Shown here in pieces: positions 52,443 through 61,722 of a stretch of 64,000 bases of DNA (positions are counted from its first letter, which is position 1; each line of letters starts with the position of its first letter). This DNA comes from JBCBST01 sp039819115 (GTDB taxonomy: Bacteria > Bacteroidota > Rhodothermia > Balneolales > Balneolaceae). Where the stretch lies: positions 1 through 64,000 of the forward strand of contig JBCBST010000001.1 of the NCBI GenBank assembly GCA_039819115.1. Reading direction: 5' to 3'. A model generated the notes under the pieces. The model did no database searches and was not told the origin of the DNA. It was given only the letters and a program-made list of their open reading frames with translations. The position numbers and the translations under genes were made by a program.

Positions 52443-54164
52443 ATGATTGAAAAAATTGACGAAATAACGCTCCGACTTTTTGGTCTGTTAGATAAGCAGA
52501 AGTATTACTACACACCGAAAGAATTGATACAGGCTGGCTTATCGCCATTCATCGTAGACCGGGTACGGCTTGAAATTCAGGACAAGGTATCGCAGGGGGT
52601 AAAACGCCCGACCAGTAAGTGGGCAAATAATGAAGATCCGACCGTACTCAGAGGATGGAGAGCATTCATAACCAGCCTGGTGAACAGCGTCCGTATCCCT
52701 AAAGATGAATTATACAGCACGCTATACCTGGTAGTGAATTACATTGTACATGTAATCGTAATGCCACGCCAATACATGGCAGAATATATCTTCAGAGAAG
52801 ATATTGAGCTTTCCCTCGAAGAATTGAAGCACCGCACGTCGCGGTTAACGGTCTACAAACATTTTGGAGCGGCTATTCCTCTTTACATGGAACGGCGTGG
52901 GTTGACTTCTTTGACCCGCGAACGGTGTGCGGCCCTGATTGAAACCCTCGATACAAAACTGATTGCCACATACACCCCGGAGGACTGGGTTAAAAAACTG
53001 GAGATTCTGTTCAGCCTGTTTGAGGGAGAAATAGAGAGCCATATTCTCTGTAATTTTTTTGAAGACAAAGAATTGTACCATGCAGCAGCCTTTATGTTAA
53101 AGCTGGACACGAAGGTGAATAAGTACAATCTGAAGGAAATCATGAGCGAGATACAGGCTCAGGATATGGAAGGTACCGACGAAGATAAGGAGGAGATTGA
53201 ACGCATTCGTGCTTCACTCAAACTGGGCCAGGATGAGAATGAGAGAATGGAAGAGGAGGAAGAGGTAAGTTCGCAGGAAATGGCCTTACTGGATAGTTTC
53301 TTCGGAGAGTATAAACCGGGCAATGATCATACCGATCATGAAGAACTGGTTGCACCAGCTCCTCCCAAAACGAAAGATGAAGAAGAAGTGGCATTCACTA
53401 TTTCGGGAAGCGAAGTATCGCAGGAAAGAGTGTTTGAAGAATTGGTTTCAGAGATAAGTACCAATTCATCAAAAGATGACCTTGAAGAAAAGGTGACGCT
53501 GAACGCCCTTTTTACCCCGGCAGACGAAGAACCAGGTACCGACGAAAGCAAAGATGCCAACAAAAAGCCCCCTGCTCCATCTTCCAAAAAGAAATCCGTT
53601 CCCCGCTTTAAAGACGATGATCATCGGGTGAACAGCGACAGTATTTCCAGCTTACTGCAGGAGGCTGTGCAATCCCTCTCTGATGAAGATGATCTGAACC
53701 AGGCTATTGATGCTCCACTCGAAGAGGAGGATTTAATTGAAGAAACTCCTCAACAGGAATCTACACCACCCAGTCCGGCATCGAACGAACCAGACGAGTC
53801 AAATGAGCAGGAGACCGGAGAGGAGGAAGAGCCTATGTGGGCTCAATTCTTGAGTCCCGAACAGATGGATATTATGATGGGCACCCGGGGTGAAGACGCC
53901 GAGCCGGAATCAGGAGATAAACAGCATGTCAGTCTAATAGACCAATTAGCGCCAAACAAGAAAAAGTACGTGAATACGCTCTTCAATGGTAAATCACGTC
54001 CGTTTAATAACGCAGTACACGAGCTTTCAACACTAAACACATGGGATGAGGCAGCGTCTTACATTCGCACCGAAATCTTTGAGTTGTATAAAGTAGATAT
54101 GACTTCGGAAACGGTTGTTGAATTCACAGATGCGCTCCAAAACTGGTTTAACGAACATAAATAA
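52443..54164 (+). CDS. Large acidic protein of unknown function
   Basis: A 573-residue protein I do not recognise. N-terminal ~240 residues are ordinary and partly helical ([55 protein letters not shown]). Residues ~235-490 are highly acidic and low in complexity (Asp/Glu/Ser/Pro-rich, for example [30 protein letters not shown]). A short folded C-terminus follows ([22 protein letters not shown]). No signal peptide or membrane segment. I start at ATG 52443. It is divergent from the CcmA-like gene and 7 bp ahead of the carboxylase gene. A scaffold-like role is imaginable, nothing more. Confidence 0.7.
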   Translation: MIEKIDEITLRLFGLLDKQKYYYTPKELIQAGLSPFIVDRVRLEIQDKVSQGVKRPTSKWANNEDPTVLRGWRAFITSLVNSVRIPKDELYSTLYLVVNYIVHVIVMPRQYMAEYIFREDIELSLEELKHRTSRLTVYKHFGAAIPLYMERRGLTSLTRERCAALIETLDTKLIATYTPEDWVKKLEILFSLFEGEIESHILCNFFEDKELYHAAAFMLKLDTKVNKYNLKEIMSEIQAQDMEGTDEDKEEIERIRASLKLGQDENERMEEEEEVSSQEMALLDSFFGEYKPGNDHTDHEELVAPAPPKTKDEEEVAFTISGSEVSQERVFEELVSEISTNSSKDDLEEKVTLNALFTPADEEPGTDESKDANKKPPAPSSKKKSVPRFKDDDHRVNSDSISSLLQEAVQSLSDEDDLNQAIDAPLEEEDLIEETPQQESTPPSPASNEPDESNEQETGEEEEPMWAQFLSPEQMDIMMGTRGEDAEPESGDKQHVSLIDQLAPNKKKYVNTLFNGKSRPFNNAVHELSTLNTWDEAASYIRTEIFELYKVDMTSETVVEFTDALQNWFNEHK

Positions 54165-54171
54165 ATACAAG

Positions 54172-55722
54172 ATGGAATCGAATGCTAAAACAGAACGGCT
54201 TCAACAACTTCGAGAACAAGCCCTGCTTGGTGGTGGAGAAGCCAGGATTGCCAAACAGAATGAGAAAGGCAAGCTAACCGCTCGCCAGCGTATTGACCTA
54301 CTATTGGATAAAGGATCTTTTGTTGAGGTGGACGCATTTGTAACACACCGAAGCAACAACTTTGGACTGGACAAGCAGAAGTTCCTTGGAGATGGTGTGG
54401 TAACCGGATATGGTAATATCCACGGTAAACCGGTGTATGTATTCAGCCAGGATTTTACAGTTTTTGGAGGATCTCTCTCCGAAACACATGCCGAAAAAAT
54501 CTGCAAAATCATGGACCTGGCCATGAAAAACGGAATTCCTGTTATCGGTCTTAATGATTCCGGAGGAGCACGTATACAGGAAGGGGTGGCATCGCTGGGA
54601 GGATATGCCGAAGTATTCTGGAGAAATAGCATGGCTTCGGGTGTGGTACCCCAGATATCAGCTATTATGGGTCCATGTGCCGGGGGTGCTGTATACAGTC
54701 CGGCGCTCACAGACTTTATCTTTATGGTAGAAAACACCAGTTATATGTTTGTAACCGGTCCTAACGTGGTGAAAACGGTAACCCATGAAGAAGTCACCTC
54801 CGAGGAGTTAGGGGGCGCAACCACGCATAATACCAAGTCGGGAGTGGCTCATTTTGCAAGTCCCAACGATGCGGTTTGCCTGGAAGACATTCGGCGGTTG
54901 ATGACCTACATCCCGCAGAACTGCGAAGAAAAAGTGCCTATGGTTGATTCCATTGACCCAGATGGTGAAAAAGCAGCACAGCTTGACAGCATTGTTCCGC
55001 TTAATCCAAACAAACCTTACGATATGAAAGAGGTTATCGAAGGAGTGATGGATAAAGACTCATTCTTTGAGGTGCACAAAGACTACGCAGACAATATTAT
55101 TGTTGGTTTTGCACGCCTCGGTGGGCGAAGCGTGGGTATTGTTGCCAATCAGCCATTAGCCCTGGCCGGTGTTTTGGGGATTCGATCTTCGCTTAAAGGC
55201 GCCCGGTTTGTTCGTTTTTGCGATGCCTTTAACATTCCACTGGTTGTATTTGAAGATGTTCCTGGCTTCCTGCCCGGTACCGACCAGGAATGGGGTGGCA
55301 TTATTAAGCATGGCGCTAAACTGTTATACGCATTTTGTGAAGCTACCGTACCTAAAATGACGGTAATTACCCGCAAAGCCTACGGTGGTGCGTACGATGT
55401 GATGAATTCGAAGCATATCAGGGCAGACTACAACGTGGCCTGGCCAACTGCCGAGATTGCTGTTATGGGCACGAAAGGTGCCGTAGAGATCATATTCCGC
55501 CGTGAGATTTCAGCAGCCGACGATCCTGCTGCAAAACAGACCGAGCTGGAAGCGCAATACACGGAAGAATTTGCTCATCCATATGGGGCTGCAGCACGGG
55601 GCTTCATAGACGATGTGATTCATCCATCAGAAACGCGCGAGAAGCTGATTCGGGCTTTTGAGCTGTGTCAACATAAAGTAGATACGGTACCCAAAAAGAA
55701 ACATGATAACCTGCCGTTATAG
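54172..55722 (+). CDS. Acyl-CoA carboxylase beta subunit (propionyl-CoA carboxylase-like)
   Basis: Carboxyltransferase subunit, 516 residues (family ~510-540). The two crotonase-like halves are visible: [19 protein letters not shown] with [13 protein letters not shown] in the first, and [21 protein letters not shown] plus [13 protein letters not shown] in the second, where the acyl-CoA and biotin sites form. It transfers CO2 from biotin to propionyl-CoA (giving methylmalonyl-CoA) or a related acyl-CoA. The biotin carboxylase/carrier gene is not adjacent. I start at ATG 54172. A strong terminator follows at 55734. Confidence 0.93.
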   Translation: MESNAKTERLQQLREQALLGGGEARIAKQNEKGKLTARQRIDLLLDKGSFVEVDAFVTHRSNNFGLDKQKFLGDGVVTGYGNIHGKPVYVFSQDFTVFGGSLSETHAEKICKIMDLAMKNGIPVIGLNDSGGARIQEGVASLGGYAEVFWRNSMASGVVPQISAIMGPCAGGAVYSPALTDFIFMVENTSYMFVTGPNVVKTVTHEEVTSEELGGATTHNTKSGVAHFASPNDAVCLEDIRRLMTYIPQNCEEKVPMVDSIDPDGEKAAQLDSIVPLNPNKPYDMKEVIEGVMDKDSFFEVHKDYADNIIVGFARLGGRSVGIVANQPLALAGVLGIRSSLKGARFVRFCDAFNIPLVVFEDVPGFLPGTDQEWGGIIKHGAKLLYAFCEATVPKMTVITRKAYGGAYDVMNSKHIRADYNVAWPTAEIAVMGTKGAVEIIFRREISAADDPAAKQTELEAQYTEEFAHPYGAAARGFIDDVIHPSETREKLIRAFELCQHKVDTVPKKKHDNLPL

Positions 55723-55733
55723 CAGATTATATC

Positions 55734-55765
55734 AGGCCCCGGTTTCAAATCGGGGCTTTTGTTTT
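55734..55765 (+). terminator. Rho-independent terminator of the carboxylase gene
   Basis: GGCCCCG ... CGGGGC followed by TTTTGTTTT, 12 bp past the carboxylase stop codon. Confidence 0.9.
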
Positions 55766-55907
55766 GTGTGGAAGGTGTAGTAGCATTTTGATGAAATCGA
55801 GTCGAACTCGTAACTTCTCACATAGTAAAGTGGTTAAGAATGTTAAATAAGGTTGATTATCCGCCGTCTTAGCCTCAACTTATTCATCAAGGTATTACGA
55901 ATTCTCC

Positions 55908-56663
55908 ATGGCAGGACATTCCAAATGGGCGAATATTCGCCACAAAAAAGCAAAAGAAGATTCCAAACGAGCTAAGGTTTTTACCAAGCACATTAAGGAA
56001 ATCACCATTGCGGCCAAAGAAGGTGGGGGTGACCCAACCGGAAATCCGCGATTATCGTTGGCCATTTCGAATGCCAAGGGCGATAATGTACCTAAAGACA
56101 ATATTGAGCGGGCTATAAAACGTGGTACCGGCGAGGGCGGCGAGGCGGTCACCTATGAAGAAGTAACCTTTGAAGGATACGGACCCGGTGGAATAGCCTA
56201 CTTTGTCGAAGTTACCACCGATAACAACACCAGAACAGTGGCTGAAGTACGTCATATCTTCACCAAGCATGGTGGCAATATGGGAACGAATGGCTCCGTT
56301 GCATTCTTGTTTGAACAAAAGGGTCTGATCCGCGTCCCTGTTGGCGAACTCGATGAAGAAGAATTCCTGATGGAAGCCATTGAAGCCGGAGCTGAAGATG
56401 TGCAAACCGAAGATGGATTCTTTTCTGTGGAAACCAAACGTGAAGAGTTATTCAATGTACGCAGCCAGTTGGAAGAAACAGGCCATCATATTGAATCGGC
56501 AGAGCTGGTCCGGGAAGCCATGACCGAAACCAAGGTGGATACCGATATCGCGTTATCTAATTTCAAAATGATGGAGAAGTTTGAAGACAACGACGATGTA
56601 ACCAACGTGTTCACCAACATGATGATGGACGACGAAACCATGACCGTTGCCGAAGAACTGTGA
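55908..56663 (+). CDS. YebC/PmpR-family transcriptional regulator or translation factor
   Basis: A 251-residue protein of the YebC family: N-terminal MAGHSKWANIRHKKA (1-15) is the family signature and DNA- or RNA-facing surface, followed by a helical bundle and two alpha/beta domains (YEEVTFEGYGPGGIAY, GNMGTNGSVAFLFEQKG). YebC homologues regulate quorum sensing or ease translation of polyproline; which applies here is unknown. Its stop overlaps the GTG start of the next gene by 4 bp, so it is coupled to the Bat-type genes. Confidence 0.93.
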   Translation: MAGHSKWANIRHKKAKEDSKRAKVFTKHIKEITIAAKEGGGDPTGNPRLSLAISNAKGDNVPKDNIERAIKRGTGEGGEAVTYEEVTFEGYGPGGIAYFVEVTTDNNTRTVAEVRHIFTKHGGNMGTNGSVAFLFEQKGLIRVPVGELDEEEFLMEAIEAGAEDVQTEDGFFSVETKREELFNVRSQLEETGHHIESAELVREAMTETKVDTDIALSNFKMMEKFEDNDDVTNVFTNMMMDDETMTVAEEL

Positions 56664-57304
56664 GAAATCGCCTTTTCCATATCATAGTATTTGGAGCCCT
56701 TTTTAGTGTCTGGGGCACGGTATGGGCTAACGATGCCCGTGAAGCCAATAAGGCTTACGAAGCAGGAGACTATGTATTAGCAGAAACACTGTATCGTGAA
56801 GCTATTGAAGCCGATCCGGAGAACCCGAAGCTTTATTTTAACCTCGGTAATGCACTGGCAGAACAGGGAAAAACACAGGAAGCAATGGAGCAATACCTGG
56901 AGTTCAGAGCACGTGCAGAATCGGCCGACGAAAAAGCAATGGCCGAGTACAACATGGGTACCTTACTCACTAAAAACGAGGACTGGGATCCTGCAATAGC
57001 CCATCTTAAAAGTGCGTTAAAACTCAATCCTTCCGATGAGGACGCCCGGCATAATCTGGAACTGGCATTAGCTAAAAAGGAAGAACAGGAAGGCGAAAAC
57101 CAACAGCAGAATAATGAAGATCAGCCCGAACCCAGCGAATATGCAAAGGCCATAAAACAACGGGCCGAACAGTTGGTTGAACAACGCAGATACAAAGCTG
57201 CTTACCAGTTAATGCAAGAGGCACTGAAATCGGATAAAACCGTGAGTGCTTTCCGTGATTTCACCGAACGAATTAAAAATGTGGCCGAAATTGATGAACA
57301 GTAA
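56660..57304 (+). CDS. batC: BatC-like exported TPR protein
   Basis: A 214-residue protein with a signal peptide (about 1-24, WA-ND) and three TPR units (ANKAYEAGDYVLAETLYREAI; AEYNMGTLLTKNEDW; QLVEQRRYKAAYQLM), separated by a short Gln/Glu/Asn linker. In the Bat (Bacteroides aerotolerance) operon, BatC is the TPR protein between the VWA proteins and BatD. Here the VWA genes batA/batB and the MoxR ATPase gene are not in the window. Starts at GTG, overlapping the YebC stop by 4 bp. Confidence 0.75.
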   Translation: MRNRLFHIIVFGALFSVWGTVWANDAREANKAYEAGDYVLAETLYREAIEADPENPKLYFNLGNALAEQGKTQEAMEQYLEFRARAESADEKAMAEYNMGTLLTKNEDWDPAIAHLKSALKLNPSDEDARHNLELALAKKEEQEGENQQQNNEDQPEPSEYAKAIKQRAEQLVEQRRYKAAYQLMQEALKSDKTVSAFRDFTERIKNVAEIDEQ

Positions 57305-57839
57305 ACTTCTTTTTTTATCCCTTATCCTGTGTGGGCTTTCACAAACGTTGCAGGCTCAGCTCACTACTGCCGATGCGTATTTTCATAAAGGAGGACAGAC
57401 GTTTATCGGTGGAGATCTTCCCGGCGCGCTGACGATGGTAGACGAAGGATTGCGCCAGTTCCCTTCCGATCCAAAACTGAATGCTCTGAAACAAAAGCTG
57501 CAAGAAGAACAAGAGAAACAACAGGAACAGGACCAGCAGAGCCAGAATCAGCAGAATCAGGACCAACAAAATCAACAGGATCAGGAACAAGAACAGAACC
57601 AGGATCAAAACCAGGAACAGCAAAACGAAGAGCAGCAAAATCAGGAACAGCAATCTCAGGAAAATGAAGATCAGCAGGAACAAAATCCGGAAGAACAACA
57701 AGCGCAGCTGCCAAACCAGATAAGTAAAGAGCAGGCGGAGAAGATTCTCAAAGCCCTGGCCCAGAAAGAAAAGGAATTGCTGAAAGAGTTTAAAAAACCC
57801 AAAAAGGGACAAAACGCAACCCATGCTAAAGATTGGTAG
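57294..57839 (+). CDS. TPR protein with long Gln/Glu/Asn-rich linker (second BatC-like protein)
   Basis: A 181-residue exported protein: signal peptide (about 1-20, LQA-QL), one TPR-like segment (DAYFHKGGQTFIGGDLPGALTMVDEGLRQ), then about 75 residues composed almost only of Gln, Glu, Asp and Asn (QNQQNQDQQNQQ-type, about 66-140), and a short C-terminal helix (KEQAEKILKALAQKEKELLKE). It overlaps the upstream BatC-like gene by 11 bp and BatD by 17 bp, so it belongs to the same operon. The linker is probably an extended, disordered spacer in the periplasm. Confidence 0.82.
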   Translation: MNSKLLFLSLILCGLSQTLQAQLTTADAYFHKGGQTFIGGDLPGALTMVDEGLRQFPSDPKLNALKQKLQEEQEKQQEQDQQSQNQQNQDQQNQQDQEQEQNQDQNQEQQNEEQQNQEQQSQENEDQQEQNPEEQQAQLPNQISKEQAEKILKALAQKEKELLKEFKKPKKGQNATHAKDW

Positions 57840-59562
57840 TCCAGGAATAATTAGCCTCGTTTTTTTACTGACCTTTTTTATACCTGCTGGACAGCTATCT
57901 GCCCAGCAGGTTAATGTTTCTGCTACCCTGTCTGAAACGAATATTTTCGCAGGCGAACGGGTGATGCTGAACCTCAAGATTTCAGGACCGAACCTGAGTT
58001 CTGCACGTCAGCCTGAGTTACCGCCCATTAACGGAGTGCAGTGGCTTAGGAATTTTACAAGCACCTCTCGCTCTTACAGTTCTTCCGAAGGGATATCTCT
58101 TACGTATGGCTACACCCTTGTGGCGCGAGATATTGGCACCTTTACCATTCCGGCACTTTCTTTCCAGGTGGATGGCCGTACATATACCACCAAACCCATA
58201 TCATTTAACATCCTGGATCCCAAAACCATAGACCAGGGTAATGCGGAGCGTGCACCCGATTTATACGTACGTCTGGAACCGAGTACGAGCACCCCGGTTA
58301 TTGGCCAGCAGATGGTGGCCGATATTGTGCTGTATTTTAAAAGCGGTATAGAAGTCTCTTCTTTTCAGGCCACACCAGGCTGGAAAGCCGAAGGATTCTG
58401 GAAGGAAGAGCTGGAAAACGGGCAGAGAGCAACCACTACATCCACCATTATAAACGGAGTGCGTTACCAACGTGCCCGACTGTTGCAGTATGCCTTATTC
58501 CCGACGAAAGCCGGTGAACTGGAACTAAGCCCGTTTACTATTTCGGTTGCGGTACGTAAGCAGGGGAGAAGCCCGTTTGGTTTCGGCTTTGGGTTAAATT
58601 CCGAACGCACGGAGTTGTCTACTCTGCCGGTAACCATTTCGGTAAAAGAGCTGCCCGGACTGACCAATGCTGAGTTTATCGGTGCAGTCGGCCAGTTTCA
58701 GATTACCAGGAGCATGGAGCCGGTAACTGCGTTTGTAGGAGAGAGTGTTGAAATAAAAACCCAGATTTCAGGAACCGGTAATGTGCCGTTGATTAATAAG
58801 CCGGAATACGAATTTCCGGAAGCCCTCGAACGCTATAACCCTCAGGAAAACTCCAATATCTTACGGGCAAACCGGGTGATCTCTGGTTCTAAAACTTTTA
58901 CCGATATTGTTATTGCGCGGGCAGAAGGCACCTTTGTAGTGCCGGAAAAGCGACTGGCATTTTACGACCCCAGAAGAAAACGATATGACACGGTGGTGCT
59001 TCCTGCCCTCACGTTATCTGCTAAATACGATCCTACTTCGACCGGGGTAAAAGAAACCGAGCAGCGTTTAAGTGTTACTCCTTACCTGGGGCTGGCTACC
59101 TGGAGTTCAACCCGGTATCGTTCGCTTACATCGCGTGTGGGGGTTTGGGTGATGTTTTTTATCCCGTTCATCTTCATTGGTATTGGGTATTTCGTTCGCA
59201 GATACCGGGATCGCTTAGAAACAGATGTGGCATTTTCAAGATCCAGGAAAGCTTCTTCTGTAGCTGAACAATGGCTGGAGGAGGCAGAACAAAGTGACGA
59301 TGTCAGGTCAGGTTATCATGTGTTAGAACGAGCGGTGATCCAGTTTGTATCCGATAAACTGAATCTTCCCGAAGCAGGCTTATCTCCGCAGGCTATTTAT
59401 GATGCATTGTCTGCCAAAGACCAGGCGTTGGCAAACGAAGCAAAACGCCTGCTGGATAAGTGTGCATCCCTGGCCTATGCCCCGAATATCTCTCAGCAAG
59501 ATCTTTCCTCCGATTTGGAAAAAGCAAAAACGCTGATCAAATCTTTAAAAAAGGCGCTATGA
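57823..59562 (+). CDS. batD: BatD family protein
   Basis: A 579-residue inner-membrane-anchored protein. Signal peptide (about 1-28), then a series of Ig-like domains (VNVSATLSETNIFAGERVML; VTAFVGESVEIKTQISGTGNVP) that face the periplasm, one transmembrane helix near 437-458 (VMFFIPFIFIGIGYFVRR), and a cytosolic helical tail. The start codon overlaps the preceding gene by 17 bp and its stop overlaps batE by 4 bp. Bat proteins help the cell resist oxidative or envelope stress; mechanism unknown. Confidence 0.88.
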   Translation: MLKIGSPGIISLVFLLTFFIPAGQLSAQQVNVSATLSETNIFAGERVMLNLKISGPNLSSARQPELPPINGVQWLRNFTSTSRSYSSSEGISLTYGYTLVARDIGTFTIPALSFQVDGRTYTTKPISFNILDPKTIDQGNAERAPDLYVRLEPSTSTPVIGQQMVADIVLYFKSGIEVSSFQATPGWKAEGFWKEELENGQRATTTSTIINGVRYQRARLLQYALFPTKAGELELSPFTISVAVRKQGRSPFGFGFGLNSERTELSTLPVTISVKELPGLTNAEFIGAVGQFQITRSMEPVTAFVGESVEIKTQISGTGNVPLINKPEYEFPEALERYNPQENSNILRANRVISGSKTFTDIVIARAEGTFVVPEKRLAFYDPRRKRYDTVVLPALTLSAKYDPTSTGVKETEQRLSVTPYLGLATWSSTRYRSLTSRVGVWVMFFIPFIFIGIGYFVRRYRDRLETDVAFSRSRKASSVAEQWLEEAEQSDDVRSGYHVLERAVIQFVSDKLNLPEAGLSPQAIYDALSAKDQALANEAKRLLDKCASLAYAPNISQQDLSSDLEKAKTLIKSLKKAL

Positions 59563-60323
59563 AAATTGGGTTAGCTTGTGTGCTGTTTCTTGGATTATGC
59601 GCCTCATTACGAGCTCAAACTCCTCAGTTAGCATTTGAAGAGGCGAACAAATTACTTGAGCAGAGTCAGTATGCTGATGCCATGAAAGCCTATCATGATA
59701 TCGAGCGGAGCGGGAACCAGGCGGGAGCATTGTTCTTAAATATGGCTATTGCCTCTGTACAGCTCGATTCTATGGGCTTGGCTAAAGTGTATTTTAAAGC
59801 AGCCGGTGCCTACCCGTCAACGGCCGAATCGGCTGAGCGAGGGCTCGAATTTGTTGAATCTCAGTTCAGCCGTCAATCAGCCCGGCTTCCAAAACTTCCT
59901 TGGGATCGGGCCGTCGATAACCTGAAAGAATGGCCTACCTCATTCGGGTTATTCTTTATTGCCTTTACGTGGGTATTAATCTCTACGGCATTGTTTCTGG
60001 TACGGTGGTTTTCCTCGATTTCAATTCCCAACAAAAATATACTTGTGGGAACAGCTCTGGGGTTTTCCTTCTTTTTTGCCGTTCTGGCTCTGTATGTAGA
60101 TTATATCGAGTTGAAGTACGATGAAGGAGTTATTATTTCCAGCGAGGTAAATGTAATGGCTCAGCCTGCTTTCGATGCCAACCTGGTCAGTGTCGGATAT
60201 GAGGGTTTCCAGGTAACCGTCGATCAAAAAACCAGCACTTCCGAAAAAGATTGGATGTATATTCGACTCGGGAATGGTCAATTTGGATGGCTGCCTGCTC
60301 AACATGTAAAAGTAATTCCATAG
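59559..60323 (+). CDS. batE: BatE family TPR/SH3 protein
   Basis: A 254-residue exported protein: signal peptide (about 1-19, LRA-QT), TPR region (FEEANKLLEQSQYADAMKAYH, AEAAxxGL repeats), two transmembrane helices (about 130-150 and 163-183), and a C-terminal SH3-like domain (about 195-252, SSEVNVMAQPAFDANLVSVGYEG; WMYIRLGNGQFGWLPAQHV). This arrangement defines BatE. I start at ATG 59559, overlapping batD by 4 bp. Confidence 0.87.
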   Translation: MKIGLACVLFLGLCASLRAQTPQLAFEEANKLLEQSQYADAMKAYHDIERSGNQAGALFLNMAIASVQLDSMGLAKVYFKAAGAYPSTAESAERGLEFVESQFSRQSARLPKLPWDRAVDNLKEWPTSFGLFFIAFTWVLISTALFLVRWFSSISIPNKNILVGTALGFSFFFAVLALYVDYIELKYDEGVIISSEVNVMAQPAFDANLVSVGYEGFQVTVDQKTSTSEKDWMYIRLGNGQFGWLPAQHVKVIP

Positions 60324-60331
60324 GTGCACAC

Positions 60332-61714
60332 ATGAATGCCCAAACGTACATTGAACAACACAAAGATCAGTTTATAGACGAACTCTTTACCCTGCTTCGC
60401 ATCCCCAGCATCAGTACAGACTCTTCGAAAAAAGAAGACATCCTGAAAGCGGCCGCATTTTTGAGTAGTAATCTTACTGCGATGGGTTTAAACCGGGTAG
60501 AAGTATTTGAGACCCCGGGTAATCCAATTGTGTATGGCGAGCATGTGCTTCACAAGGATCGCCCAACCGTGTTGATTTATGGTCATTATGATGTGCAGCC
60601 TTCTGATCCGGATGAACTGTGGGATACTCCACCATTTGAACCGACGATTAAGGATGGTAATGTGTACGCCCGCGGAGCCAGTGACGATAAAGGGCAGTCG
60701 TTCACTCATGTAAAAGCGGTTGAGTCTTTCCTTAAATCAGGGCAGGGACTGCCGGTTAATGTGAAGTTTATTCTTGAAGGCGAAGAAGAGATCGGATCAC
60801 CCAACCTGGTTCCTTTTCTGGAGGAGCACAAAGAGTTGTTGGCCTGTGATATGGTGCTGATTTCGGATACTTCTATGTTTGGGAAAAATCAGCCGTCCAT
60901 TACATACGGACTTCGGGGACTGGCATATATGGAGGTGGAAGTGGTAGGACCTAACCGTGATTTGCATTCCGGAGTGTACGGTGGGGCCGTGGAAAATCCA
61001 TTGAATGTACTGTGCGAAATTATTTCGAAGCTGAAAGATGAGGATGGGGTGATTCAGATCCCGGGATTTTATGACAAAGTGATTCCGCTTACGGAAGCCG
61101 ATCGGGCCGCTTCGGCTGCTTTACCATTCGATGAAGAAGCGTACAAAGCATCGTTGGACATCAAAGAGGTGCATGGAGAGAAAGGATATACCACGCTGGA
61201 ACGGGCATCATCCCGTCCCACACTCGATGTAAATGGCATTTGGGGTGGATACACCGGCGAAGGGGCAAAAACGGTGCTTCCATCAAAGGCGAATGCGAAG
61301 ATAAGCATGCGATTGGTACCTGATCAGGACCCCAAAGAAATTGCCCGGCTATTCAGCTCGTACCTTAATGAATTGGCACCCGATACGGTAAAAGTGAAGG
61401 TTACCGAGCATCATGGCGGCTATGCGTCGATGACAGACCTGGGTTTTTACGGGTTAAAAGCCGGTGCAAAAGCGTTTGAAGATATCTATGAAACTGAGGT
61501 ACTGTTTTCCAGGGAGGGAGGTTCGATTCCTATTGTGGCTGATTTCAAAAAAGTGCTGGGTGTTGAATCTATCCTGATGGGATTTGGAATTACCAGCGAT
61601 GCTATTCACTCCCCGAATGAAAAGTTTTCACTGGAAGACTTCCATCGGGGCATTCGCACATCAGCCCGGTTTATGGAGTTGTTGCCTGAGTTTTCTACTT
61701 CCGCTGTTGGCTAG
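60332..61714 (+). CDS. M20 family dipeptidase
   Basis: A 460-residue cytosolic metallodipeptidase related to carnosine dipeptidase-type M20 enzymes. Metal ligands: H in IYGHYDVQP (about 81), the bridging D in GASDDKGQ (about 114), the catalytic Glu pair in GEEEIGSPN (about 148-149), and a late His in HSPNEKF (near the C-terminus). The central lid domain lies at about 195-330. I start at ATG 60332, 9 bp past the batE stop; the open frame to 60251 overlaps batE. Probably transcribed from the Bat operon but with an unrelated function. Confidence 0.92.
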   Translation: MNAQTYIEQHKDQFIDELFTLLRIPSISTDSSKKEDILKAAAFLSSNLTAMGLNRVEVFETPGNPIVYGEHVLHKDRPTVLIYGHYDVQPSDPDELWDTPPFEPTIKDGNVYARGASDDKGQSFTHVKAVESFLKSGQGLPVNVKFILEGEEEIGSPNLVPFLEEHKELLACDMVLISDTSMFGKNQPSITYGLRGLAYMEVEVVGPNRDLHSGVYGGAVENPLNVLCEIISKLKDEDGVIQIPGFYDKVIPLTEADRAASAALPFDEEAYKASLDIKEVHGEKGYTTLERASSRPTLDVNGIWGGYTGEGAKTVLPSKANAKISMRLVPDQDPKEIARLFSSYLNELAPDTVKVKVTEHHGGYASMTDLGFYGLKAGAKAFEDIYETEVLFSREGGSIPIVADFKKVLGVESILMGFGITSDAIHSPNEKFSLEDFHRGIRTSARFMELLPEFSTSAVG

Positions 61715-61722
61715 TTAGTTAG

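Noticed and set aside
57339..57977. Leucine-rich minus-strand reading frame opposite the Gln-rich TPR gene
   Set aside because: It is the antisense shadow of CAG/CAA/GAA repeats, which gives Leu/Phe codons; no start context or conserved motif.
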